From positions 62,001-126,000 of the forward strand of contig CAIVHU010000128.1 in NCBI GenBank assembly GCA_903905735.1: 64,000 bases of DNA. Reading direction: 5' to 3'. Below the pieces are notes generated by a model. It was not told the origin of the DNA. It searched no databases and saw only the letters and a list, made by a program, of their open reading frames with translations. Source of the stretch: an uncultured beta proteobacterium (GTDB taxonomy: Bacteria; Pseudomonadota; Gammaproteobacteria; Burkholderiales; Burkholderiaceae_C). Both the position numbers and the translations under genes were made by a program. Positions 38,894-46,589 of this stretch are shown here, in pieces (position 1 is the stretch's first letter; every line of letters starts with the position of its first letter).

Positions 38894-40828
38894 TCAGGCG
38901 CTTTGCAGCTCGTCGGCTAAAGAAGAAATTTCCTCGATCGCGCTGGCCAGCTCTTCTGCGCCTTGCGATTGCTGTTTGGCTGCCGCAGCGGCCTCGTCAG
39001 ACGCTTTGGCCGCCTCTTGTGCTGCAGCAGAAATTTGCTCGATGCCGCGCTTGACCTGCGCCACCGCCGCGCCAATCTCATTGGCTGCGGCCAAAATTTC
39101 GCTTGAGCCTTTTTCAACGTCGGCAATATTGGCCTCAATGGTCAACAAATTGAGGGTTGTGGCCTTGGCTTTTCCGACCTCGGCCAGTGCGGAGGCAACA
39201 ATTTCGTCCAGATCACGTCCCACCACAGCAATCTGGTCTTGCACGGCTTTGACCAGGTCTTTGATGCGGTCGGCGTTTTCAGCAGAGTCTTGCGCCAGGT
39301 TGCGGATGTCGGTGGCGACCACCACAAAACCTTTGCCGAACTCGCCAGCGCGCGCGGCTTCGATTGAGCCGTTCACCGCCAGCATGTTGGTCTGAATCGA
39401 CACGGTTGTGATGGCGTCCACAATCTTGTCGATACGGCGCGACACCAGCGCCAGCTCCTTGATCTGTTTGATGCTGACCTTGCTTGCATCGGCTGACGAC
39501 AGCACGTTGGCAATCAGCGAATCGACCGAGGTCTTGTTGGTGGCCAGCAGGGCGCGAATGGCAGCCACTTTTTCAGCGCCGGCTTGGCCGCGCTGCATGG
39601 CCACCTGGGCACCGCGCTCGATTTGCGTGACCGCCGCCGAAGATTCTTCGCTGCCAGCCGACTGCACGTTGGCACCACTGCGAATCTGGTCAATGGCGGT
39701 CATGATTTGAGAGCCAGAGCGGCTGATTTCCTGCACAGCCGAGGACAACTCTTCAGCGGCTGAAGCCACTTCTTCGGCACTCTTGGCTACATCGGTAGAG
39801 TTCTTCAGGTCTTCAGACAACTCGGACAAGTGCTGCGCCGTTTGCTCGCTGGTGGCCAGCGCCTGGGATTGCTCGGCCACGGTTTTGGCGGCTTCTTCAG
39901 CGGCGGCGGATTGTTCTTGCGCAGCAGCGGCAATGTCTTCCGAGCCCTTCAAGGCCTGGCGCGCTGCGGTTTGCGACTGTTGGGCACCTACGGCAATTTC
40001 ACCCACACCTTTGACGATTTCAACCGTGTCGAGTCGAATCTGCTCCAACTGCTGGGTGATGACCTTGCCATTCTCCACCTCCATTTCAACGGTTTTGGCG
40101 GATTGGCCAATGCCTTCGGCAATCACTTTGACTTCTTGCTGAATCTGCCCCACCAAATCCTGAATTTGCTTGGCGCTTTTCTCGGACGTTTCAGCCAGCG
40201 TGCGCACCTCATCAGCCACCACGGCAAAACCCTTGCCATGCTGACCAGCCCGGGCGGCTTCAATGGCAGCGTTGAGCGCCAGCAGGTTGGTTTGGTCGGC
40301 AATACGCGCGACAGCCTTGACGATGTCACCAATGTTGGCCGCCTGTTTTTCCAGCTCGGCCACCATGCCGACAGACGCCGCTTGGCGCTGTGCCGAAATG
40401 CCCACATTGGTGATGGTGTTGGCTACATCGGCACTGGTGCTGACCACCAGCACCTGCGTTGCTTCAGCACGGGTGCGCGCCAAGTCAGCGTTTTGCAATT
40501 GGCGGTTGATGGAACCTTCAACCTGTTTGAAAGCTGCCAGCGACTCTTGGGCAGCACCAGAAGCTTCCTCTGCACCGGTGGCAATCTGGTCGGCAGCACG
40601 CTTGAGTTCTTCAGCTGCAGAAGCCGCTTGAGCAATACCCGAGGCCATTTGTCCCGTGGCAGCGGCGATTCGCTCTGCCGCTTGCTGCTGTTTGGCCAGG
40701 GTTCGGGCACGCTTGCGCTGAACTTCGGCGTCACGGGCGGCGCTGGCCGACGTGCGGCCGCTGCCCCCACCCGCGTCGGCCATGCCGGAACTGATATTGC
40801 TGGTAACAGGTTTTTTGATTAAGGCCAT
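38894..40828 (-). CDS. Soluble chemoreceptor with two signalling hairpins (DosM-like)
   Basis: 644 residues with no transmembrane segment or signal peptide, almost wholly heptad-type Ala/Gln/Glu-rich coiled coil. Two receptor tip sequences are present: [18 protein letters not shown] at about 179-196 and [18 protein letters not shown] at about 478-495, each followed by its descending helix ([32 protein letters not shown]). The tips are 300 residues apart. Vibrio cholerae DosM has the same plan and joins the two CheA/CheW baseplates of a cytoplasmic sandwich array. No sensory domain is recognisable. First gene of the operon; AGGAGT precedes the ATG. Confidence 0.92.
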   Translation of the reverse strand: MALIKKPVTSNISSGMADAGGGSGRTSASAARDAEVQRKRARTLAKQQQAAERIAAATGQMASGIAQAASAAEELKRAADQIATGAEEASGAAQESLAAFKQVEGSINRQLQNADLARTRAEATQVLVVSTSADVANTITNVGISAQRQAASVGMVAELEKQAANIGDIVKAVARIADQTNLLALNAAIEAARAGQHGKGFAVVADEVRTLAETSEKSAKQIQDLVGQIQQEVKVIAEGIGQSAKTVEMEVENGKVITQQLEQIRLDTVEIVKGVGEIAVGAQQSQTAARQALKGSEDIAAAAQEQSAAAEEAAKTVAEQSQALATSEQTAQHLSELSEDLKNSTDVAKSAEEVASAAEELSSAVQEISRSGSQIMTAIDQIRSGANVQSAGSEESSAAVTQIERGAQVAMQRGQAGAEKVAAIRALLATNKTSVDSLIANVLSSADASKVSIKQIKELALVSRRIDKIVDAITTVSIQTNMLAVNGSIEAARAGEFGKGFVVVATDIRNLAQDSAENADRIKDLVKAVQDQIAVVGRDLDEIVASALAEVGKAKATTLNLLTIEANIADVEKGSSEILAAANEIGAAVAQVKRGIEQISAAAQEAAKASDEAAAAAKQQSQGAEELASAIEEISSLADELQSA

Positions 40829-40979
40829 GAACGACTCCTGAATTAAGTGGCGGGTGGGTAACCGAAACAGAAACGCGTCGCTGCAAGTTCAGTGTGTGAG
40901 CGTCGGCGAGGCAGACGGCGGCACCCAGGCATGCGTGATTGCGGTAGTGAAAGGTTGGGATATAGGACTGAACACGGCC

Positions 40980-40994
40980 TGTACTTTAGGTACA
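40980..40994. promoter_or_regulatory. Short palindrome TGTAC-N5-GTACA
   Basis: Perfect 5-bp arms around TTTAG, 152 bp upstream of the double-hairpin receptor gene. Size and symmetry suit a dimeric regulator; no known regulator is assigned. Confidence 0.4.
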
Positions 40995-41019
40995 CCAATG
41001 GTTCAGTGGTATCGGGCGA

Positions 41020-41041
41020 TTACCCTAGTTTGTTGGGGTAA
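41020..41041. promoter_or_regulatory. Inverted repeat TTACCC-N10-GGGTAA
   Basis: TTACCCTAGTTTGTTGGGGT plus AA. The half sites TACCCTA and TGGGGTA are like NarL-family heptamers in inverted order with six bases between. About 192 bp upstream of the chemosensory operon. Confidence 0.4.
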
Positions 41042-41329
41042 ACACCTGAACAAAGAAGGTCACAGCAAAGAGATGGCTATCTATTCGCACATGTGCCATA
41101 ACAGGATCAATCCAATTGATCGCAAGTGGATGCCCTGAAAGCGGGTATTCGTCCGTGGCGGCTTGCGTTTAGATGCAAGTCAGACAGCCAGCCCGCGCGC
41201 CAACCATTTCACACAATGCAAGGGTGCGGGCATTGCCGGTTCATGCGTTGCACCCGCAGGCCAGACAGGTTGACGACCACTGCGGATTACAACCCTCCCC
41301 CATCAACCCGCTGACCTTGATGCTGCGGA

Positions 41330-42067
41330 TCAGTGTGCAACCTTGGGCGGCGGCAGTAGCCGCTCACACTCCTCTTTCACGGCGGCATAACACTCGCAGG
41401 CCTGGGCTTCCAGTTTGGCGCGATCGACCACGGTGATGCTGCCGCGCGCCTTGGTGATGGAGCCGTCTTTTTGCAGCTTGCCCGCCGTTTGCGTGACGCT
41501 CTCGCGGCGCACGCCCAGCAGGTGCGAGATCTGCTCCTGGGTGATGGTCATCTTGTCGCTGTGCAGGCGGTCAAAACTCATCAACAGCCATCGGCTGAAT
41601 TGCTGCTCCACCGAATGGTGCTGGTTGCACACGGCGGTTTGTGAGGTCTGGCAAATCAGGGCCTGGGTGTAGAGCAACGCGAGGTGTTGCAGTTGGCCGC
41701 CCTGCTCGAACTCGTGTTTCATGACTCTTCGGCTGAGCCGGTAGGCCTGGCCGGCGCTTTGCACTTCGGTGCTGCTGGGCAGGCTCTCGCCGCCCATGTA
41801 GATCGAAATACCGACGAGTCCTTCGCTGCCAACCAAGGCGATTTCGCTGGACGAGCCATCTTCCAGCGCATAAATCAGTGACACGATGCCCGACACCGGA
41901 AAGTGCAGGTACTTCACGTGGTCGCCAGACTCCGACATGGTCCAGCCCAGCGGCATGGCCACCAGTTCCAGGTCGGGCAACAGGCGCTCGTACTCCGCTT
42001 TCGGCAACGCCGCCAGAATCTGGATTTGCTTGGGGTCGGGCGCGGCTGGCTTCAATAATTTGGACAT
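41330..42067 (-). CDS. Crp/Fnr-family transcriptional regulator
   Basis: 245 residues from the ATG at 42067; the frame is open further upstream but the N terminus there is not family-like. Cyclic-nucleotide-binding-type beta-barrel (VSGIVSLIYALEDGSSSEIALVG), long dimerisation helix, and C-terminal helix-turn-helix ISHLLGVRRESVTQTAGKL. The N-terminal Cys cluster of FNR is missing, so it is not an oxygen-sensing FNR itself; signal unknown. Lies alone upstream of the chemosensory operon, same strand, 500 bp away. Confidence 0.88.
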   Translation of the reverse strand: MSKLLKPAAPDPKQIQILAALPKAEYERLLPDLELVAMPLGWTMSESGDHVKYLHFPVSGIVSLIYALEDGSSSEIALVGSEGLVGISIYMGGESLPSSTEVQSAGQAYRLSRRVMKHEFEQGGQLQHLALLYTQALICQTSQTAVCNQHHSVEQQFSRWLLMSFDRLHSDKMTITQEQISHLLGVRRESVTQTAGKLQKDGSITKARGSITVVDRAKLEAQACECYAAVKEECERLLPPPKVAH

Positions 42068-42267
42068 GTAGGTTTTGGGAGTCAGTGGAAGCGGCCAAAT
42101 GTACGCGCGCCTGACTGATGCGGTTTTATTGGGGGTCTTGTCCGCTGGGGAGTCGCACGGCTGTCCGGCGGGTACTTGCTGACCTGCGCCCACAGGCTTT
42201 GCCAGGGACGGCATTGACCAAGTCGTGCAGAATCCAGGAGAAAGCCAAGCCTTGATCATTACAAAAA

Positions 42268-42312
42268 GCATAGCTACTTATTCATATATAAAAAGGGCTA
42301 GAGGCCAATTTA
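42268..42312 (+). repeat. Dispersed element copy upstream of lysozyme-inhibitor gene
   Basis: GCATAGCTACTTATTCATAT, ATAAAAAGGGCTAGAGGCCA, ATTTA. Intergenic; the remainder of the 314-bp gap between the Crp/Fnr gene and 42382 shows nothing else recognisable. Confidence 0.92.
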
Positions 42313-42381
42313 GCTTGCAAGATGCACCATCACCAGCCTCACGAATTGGCCGGTACGACCCACTTCCACCCAGGTATTGAC

Positions 42382-43077
42382 ATGACCAACGCCTTCATTC
42401 AGAAAAACGCACCCCTGTTGGCGCTGTGCCTGAGCAGCGCTGCCCACGCGGCCAGCCCCGGTTTTGATTGCGCCAAGGTGCGCCAACCAAGTACCGAGGC
42501 CATCGTCTGCGTCGACGTTGAGTTGTCCAAGCTGGACCGCCAGATGGCCCAGGTGTACGCCGCCGCGCTCAAAAAGGCGCACAACCAGCGCCCGCCCCTG
42601 CTCAAAGTCGAGCAGCGCGGCTGGATCAAGGGCCGCAACGACTGCTGGAAAAGCGCCGACCGGCACCAGTGCATCGCCGAGTCTTACCGCCTGCGCATCG
42701 CCGAGCTGCAGGCACGCTACCGGCTGATACCACCCATGGCCACGGTGCGTTATGCCTGCGACGGCAACCCGGCCAACGAGGTGGTGGCCACGTTTTTCAA
42801 CACCAACCCGGCCACGCTGATCGCCGAGTGGGGTGACTCGGTGTCATTCATGGTGCAGCAACGCAGCGCCAGCGGTGCGCGCTATCAGGGGCGCAATGAG
42901 TCTCTCTGGGAGCACCAGGGTGAAGCGAAGGTGGTCTGGGGCTACCAGACGCCGGAAATGCGCTGCCGCCCCCTGTGCGCTAAGCCAAATCCCGATCAGT
43001 GCGTGGCGCGGCGCAACTCTGCCGCGCGGGCAGCAATGGCCGGGCGGTCAAAGGTGGCACCGGCGTTGGCCAGGTAG
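42382..43077 (+). CDS. Periplasmic two-domain lysozyme inhibitor (LprI-like + MliC-like)
   Basis: 231 residues from the ATG at 42382, giving a signal peptide (hydrophobic APLLALCLSSAAHA) with likely cleavage after AHA. Mature protein: an LprI/DUF1311-type domain (FDCAKVRQPSTEAIVC...LDRQMAQVY...GWIKGRNDC, about 28-105) with paired cysteines, then an MliC domain (VRYACDG...VSFMVQQRSASGARYQ...LWEHQGEAKVVWG, about 118-200). Both families block C-type lysozyme, so the fusion may protect peptidoglycan from host or protist lysozyme. The C-terminal ~30 residues overlap the convergent sirB1-like gene by 82 bp. Confidence 0.8.
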   Translation: MTNAFIQKNAPLLALCLSSAAHAASPGFDCAKVRQPSTEAIVCVDVELSKLDRQMAQVYAAALKKAHNQRPPLLKVEQRGWIKGRNDCWKSADRHQCIAESYRLRIAELQARYRLIPPMATVRYACDGNPANEVVATFFNTNPATLIAEWGDSVSFMVQQRSASGARYQGRNESLWEHQGEAKVVWGYQTPEMRCRPLCAKPNPDQCVARRNSAARAAMAGRSKVAPALAR

Positions 43078-43856
43078 GTTTCCAGGTCTTCCAGCGCGTG
43101 ACCGGGGTGGCGGGCTTCCGCGTGGGCCAGGCCACGGTCGCGGTACTCTTGCCAGGCTTGGGGCAGCAGCACAATCAACCGGTCTTGCACCGCAATCAGC
43201 CGCTGCCAGTCTTCCTGCGCAGCGTGGATTTCTTTCAGGTTGTGCAGCATGCGGGTGATGATCTCGCGCGGCTTGGCGGCCTGCAAGTACAGGCCCAGCG
43301 GCACTTCTTGATCGTCCACCAGCCCGCCCAGGCCCCGATAGGGTTCCAGCCGCTCGGCCAGTTCTTCGCGGCTGAGCGACTGGCCGGTGAGCGGGTCGAT
43401 CACCACCTGGCCTTCGCTGAGGTTGACCTTGACCATGAAATGCCCCGGAAAAGCTACGCCGCGCGCCTTCAGGCCGATGCCTTGCGCCAGCTCCAGCCAA
43501 ATGACGGCCATTGAGATCGGTATGGCGAGGCGGGTACGCAACACCACATGCACGTAGCTGTTGTCGGGGTCGCTGTAATTGTTGAAGTTGCCCGCGAAGT
43601 TCAGGTCGCGATAGACAAACTGGTTGAGCGCGCGCAGCTTTTGCAGCGGGCCGGCATCTGCGGGCAGGCGGCGCTGCAGGCGCGCCAGCAGCTGGTCAAT
43701 CTCACCGAGCACCTGCTGCACGCTGATGTCAGGATACTCGTCCTGCGCCAGACTCACGGCGGCTTCGAGCAGCGCGAAGTCAGCATCGGTGTGCACCAGC
43801 GAGGCGAAATACTCCAGCGGCGTGGGGACGTTCAGGGAAAGATTCATGTCAGACAT
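42996..43856 (-). CDS. SirB1 family transglutaminase-like protein
   Basis: 286 residues. The N-terminal transglutaminase-like domain (LRALNQFVYRDLNFAGNFNNY...NSYVHVVLRTRLAIPISMAVIWLELA, GVAFPGHFMVK) is followed by tetratricopeptide-like helices to the C terminus. SirB1/YchA is widespread near peptidyl or release-factor genes; function is not established. It follows murJ by three bases in the same direction, so the two form an operon. Confidence 0.9.
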   Translation of the reverse strand: MSDMNLSLNVPTPLEYFASLVHTDADFALLEAAVSLAQDEYPDISVQQVLGEIDQLLARLQRRLPADAGPLQKLRALNQFVYRDLNFAGNFNNYSDPDNSYVHVVLRTRLAIPISMAVIWLELAQGIGLKARGVAFPGHFMVKVNLSEGQVVIDPLTGQSLSREELAERLEPYRGLGGLVDDQEVPLGLYLQAAKPREIITRMLHNLKEIHAAQEDWQRLIAVQDRLIVLLPQAWQEYRDRGLAHAEARHPGHALEDLETYLANAGATFDRPAIAARAAELRRATH

Positions 43857-43859
43857 TGT

Positions 43860-45425
43860 CTATCGGCGCAGCAATTGGCGCAATTGCAATCCCGCCACGG
43901 TAATCGCTCCCAAATAAATAGCTGCTGACGCAGACAGAATAAGGGCTATGAGCCAAACTCTCTTTAACTTCTCGGCGCGCAAGGCGGTCCAGTCCCAGTG
44001 GCCATTGGCCCACATCAAGAAAACTGCCAGCAAAACACAGCCCGCCAGCACTTGTAAAAGAAAGATGCCCCAGCCGGGTTCGGGCTTGTAACTGCCGCGC
44101 CGCACCAGCCCCACCAACAGCCAGGCTGCGTTGACCATCGCACCAATGCCGATCGACAGCGTCAGCGCAGCATGGGCAAAAATGGGCACCAGAAACAGGT
44201 TAAGCAACTGGGTGAACACCAGCACGCCGACGGCGACACGTACCGGAGTTTTGGTGTCCTGGCTGGCGTAGTAGCCCGGTGCCAGAACCTTGATGGCCAC
44301 AATGCCGATCAACCCGGTGCCCCAGCCCATCAGCGCATAGGTGACTTGCTGCACGTCAAAGGCGCTCATCGCCCCGTAGTGGTACAGCACGGCCACCAGC
44401 GGTGTCGGAAACACCAGCAAGGCCACCGCGCAAGGCACGGACGTCACCGCCACCAGCCGCAAACCCCAGTCCAGCATGCCGGAATATCTGGCGCTGTCGC
44501 CACTGGCACGCGCGCTGGCCAGCTGCGGCATCAGTACCACGCCCATGGCCACGCCCAGCAATGCGGTGGGAAACTCCATGAGCCGGTCAGCGTAAGTGAT
44601 CCAGCTCACGCTGCCCGGACGCAAATGCGAGGCAATCTGCGTGTTGATCAGCATCGAGATATGCGCCACGCTCACCCCCAGCAGCGCCGGACCCATCAGG
44701 CGCAGAATGTTTTGAGTCTCCGTGCAGGCCCAGGCCACGCGCAGCGCCGACCAGCGCCAGCTCATGCGCGGATGCAGATTCAGTCGCCTCAGGGCCCACC
44801 ACTGCACCCCCAACTGCGCTGCACCACCCAGCAGCACGCCGCCCGCCAGGGCGTAAATCGGCTCGATGCCTATGGCTTTGAACCATGGCGCGACCAGCCA
44901 AGCGGCCGCAATCATGCACACATTGAGCAACACCGGCGTGACTGCGGGCACAGCAAAACGCCGCCAGGTGTTGAGTACCCCGGCACCCAGGGCCACCAGC
45001 GACATGAAGGCAATGTAGGGAAACATCCAGCGCGTCATGACGACCGCAACATCAAAACCATGCGGGTCTTGTTTCAGGCCGCTGGCCATGACCCACACCA
45101 AGCCCGGCGCGCCCAGCACACCCAGCACGCTCAAGCCCAACAAAGCCCAGACCAGCACCGTGGCCACCCGGTCAATCAGCACCCGTGTGGCAGCCTCACC
45201 TTGCTGCGCCTTGGTTGCAGCCAAGACCGGCACAAAAGCCTGACTGAAGGCACCTTCAGCAAAAAAGCGCCGAAACAGATTGGGAATGCGAAACGCGACG
45301 TTGAACGCGTCGGTGAGCGCCGAGGCACCAAAGGTCGACGCAATCAGCAGCTCGCGCACCAGTCCGGCAATACGCGACAACAGGGTCAACAGGGAGACGA
45401 CGGAGGCAGATTTGAAGAGGCTCAC
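43860..45425 (-). CDS. murJ: Lipid II flippase MurJ (MviN)
   Basis: 521 residues from the GTG at 45425, which gives the canonical start LFKSASVVSLLTLLSRIAGLVREL-type sequence (SLFKSASVVSLLTLLSRI seen). About 14 transmembrane helices; it moves lipid II to the outer face of the inner membrane for peptidoglycan synthesis. Conserved Arg residues of the cavity are present in SRIAGLVREL and FRIPNLFRRF. Near the C terminus the coding sequence passes through a dispersed-element copy, producing part of a membrane helix. Divergent from rpsT. Confidence 0.94.
   Translation of the reverse strand: MSLFKSASVVSLLTLLSRIAGLVRELLIASTFGASALTDAFNVAFRIPNLFRRFFAEGAFSQAFVPVLAATKAQQGEAATRVLIDRVATVLVWALLGLSVLGVLGAPGLVWVMASGLKQDPHGFDVAVVMTRWMFPYIAFMSLVALGAGVLNTWRRFAVPAVTPVLLNVCMIAAAWLVAPWFKAIGIEPIYALAGGVLLGGAAQLGVQWWALRRLNLHPRMSWRWSALRVAWACTETQNILRLMGPALLGVSVAHISMLINTQIASHLRPGSVSWITYADRLMEFPTALLGVAMGVVLMPQLASARASGDSARYSGMLDWGLRLVAVTSVPCAVALLVFPTPLVAVLYHYGAMSAFDVQQVTYALMGWGTGLIGIVAIKVLAPGYYASQDTKTPVRVAVGVLVFTQLLNLFLVPIFAHAALTLSIGIGAMVNAAWLLVGLVRRGSYKPEPGWGIFLLQVLAGCVLLAVFLMWANGHWDWTALRAEKLKRVWLIALILSASAAIYLGAITVAGLQLRQLLRR
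43912..43960 (+). repeat. Dispersed element copy inside murJ
   Basis: AAATAAATAGCTGCTGACGC, AGACAGAATAAGGGCTATGA, GCCAAACTC. It is antisense to murJ, in the same frame as the nadE and cheA copies, and encodes VWLIALILSASAAIYLG near the protein's end. Confidence 0.75.
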
Positions 45426-45479
45426 ACGCCAAAGTGTAGCTGCGCTGCGCAGCTCACGTCCAAGCCAGCGGAGAACTGC

Positions 45480-45485
45480 TAGAAT
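45480..45485 (+). promoter_or_regulatory. Candidate -10 element of rpsT
   Basis: TAGAAT, 46 bp before the rpsT start. No strong -35 sequence is seen at the expected place, so it is a weak or extended assignment. Confidence 0.4.
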
Positions 45486-45530
45486 CGCAGGCTTTGCTGA
45501 CAACATCCACAGACTCAAGGAACATTCATC

Positions 45531-45830
45531 ATGGCATCTGGAAAACCCAAAAAGAAGAACCCACGCCTGGCGTCGGGCCGTAAACGCGTCCGTCAGGACA
45601 TCAAAATCAACGCGGCGAACACCTCGCTGCGTTCTCAATACCGCACTGCGGTGAAAAACGTGGAAAAAGCCGTGGTGACTGGCGACAAGGCCAAGGCAAC
45701 CGAGCTGTTTGCCAAGATGCAAGCCGTGGTCGATACCGTGGCTGACAAGGGCATCTTCCACAAAAACAAGGCCGCACGCGACAAGAGCCGCCTGTCTTCC
45801 AAGGTGAAAGCCTTGGCCGTCGCTGCCTGA
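45531..45830 (+). CDS. rpsT: 30S ribosomal protein S20
   Basis: 99 residues, a little longer than the 87 of E. coli, as is usual in Comamonadaceae. Begins with [18 protein letters not shown], then the three-helix S20 fold ([34 protein letters not shown]). AAGGAA precedes the ATG. It binds 16S rRNA early in 30S assembly. Divergent from murJ. Confidence 0.97.
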   Translation: MASGKPKKKNPRLASGRKRVRQDIKINAANTSLRSQYRTAVKNVEKAVVTGDKAKATELFAKMQAVVDTVADKGIFHKNKAARDKSRLSSKVKALAVAA

Positions 45831-45865
45831 TTTTCAGGCAAACCGCACGTTAACCTGATCAGTTG

Positions 45866-45903
45866 GGGACAGAGCTGGCGGCTTCGCCGCTGCGGTCTGT
45901 CCC
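45866..45903. repeat. REP-like palindrome GGGACAGA...TCTGTCCC
   Basis: 8-bp perfect arms (45866-45873 and 45896-45903) flank a GC-rich centre that holds its own hairpin GGCGGCTTCGCCGC. Located 36 bp after the rpsT stop. The form is that of a bacterial REP element. Confidence 0.65.
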
Positions 45904-45954
45904 ACAAAGTTTCAGTACAACGCCGTTTGTAACGGGTGCGCTGTCAGCAAAAGC

Positions 45955-45982
45955 AAAAAAGCCGTTTCACGACGGCTTTTTT
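45955..45982. terminator. Bidirectional intrinsic terminator between rpsT and DUF3579 gene
   Basis: AAAAAAGCCGT / ACGGCTTTTTT stem of 11 bp with a 6-base loop; A-run on one side and T-run on the other, so it can end transcripts from both convergent genes. Confidence 0.88.
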
Positions 45983-46004
45983 GCGTCTGGGTCGACAGTA
46001 GCGT

Positions 46005-46340
46005 TCAGGCGTGCGATTTTTTGGCCGGGGCACCGTGCCCGACTGGCGGCACGCCTTCGAAGGTTTGCAACTCGTTGTCCTTGGCAAAGTTCATGCAAAA
46101 GTCCCAGGCCATCACGTTGTGGGCACGCAGGGCTTCATCGACAATCACGCAGCGAGTACCGTTGACCGCAGTGGGCACACACCAAGGCGAATAGGTGAAA
46201 TGGCGGCCGGGCAACATCATGCCGGGACGAAACTGGCTCATCACACCGGCCAGCCGTTCAGACCAATCGCTGGGGCGAAAGGCGCGGCCACTGTGGGTCA
46301 AACCCAGGATATAGACTTTTTTTGGAGTTTGTGAAACCAT
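46005..46340 (-). CDS. DUF3579 domain protein
   Basis: 111 residues from the ATG at 46340. Conserved family features: ILGLTHSGRAFRPSDWSERLAGVM, then YSPWCVPTAVNG-CVIVDEAL and FCMNFAKDNEL. The family is largely restricted to beta- and gammaproteobacteria and its function is unknown. No signal peptide or membrane segment. A perfect FNR box and a TACAAT -10-like sequence (minus strand, 46392-46397) are upstream, so expression may respond to oxygen. Confidence 0.85.
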   Translation of the reverse strand: MVSQTPKKVYILGLTHSGRAFRPSDWSERLAGVMSQFRPGMMLPGRHFTYSPWCVPTAVNGTRCVIVDEALRAHNVMAWDFCMNFAKDNELQTFEGVPPVGHGAPAKKSHA

Positions 46341-46424
46341 CTTGTAGCGGCCAATCGTTGGGTTTTGACGAGATGTTGCGATGCAGCAAGTATTGTAGTG
46401 CTGATTCCCAGTCTTATACAAGAC

Positions 46425-46438
46425 TTGATCCCTATCAA
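46425..46438. promoter_or_regulatory. Perfect FNR box upstream of DUF3579 gene and argD
   Basis: TTGATCCCTATCAA fits TTGAT-N4-ATCAA fully. Its centre is 91 bp from the DUF3579 start and about 46 bp from the start point implied by the TACAAT sequence, near an activating position; it is 158 bp from argD. Confidence 0.7.
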
Positions 46439-46589
46439 GTTGCACGCACTTTGTATGCACTTTGCATGCCAGTCATCTTTGACAACGTCGACCAGTATGA
46501 CACTTGGCGGCTCATTTGATCGGTCTAAAATCATCTCTCAACGGCCCAACTGACGTTGGGCCGCTTTGTTTTCTCATGGAGATCACCGC

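Larger units (their letters stand above)
40829..41329. other. 501-bp intergenic region upstream of the chemosensory operon
   Basis: No gene is supported here. It should contain the operon promoter. Two inverted repeats, listed separately, are the only clear structure; I saw no flagellar sigma-28 promoter sequence and no dispersed-element copy. Confidence 0.6.

Noticed and set aside
41330-42067. Crp/Fnr regulator as the FNR that binds the three FNR boxes
   Set aside because: It lacks the N-terminal cysteine cluster needed for oxygen sensing.
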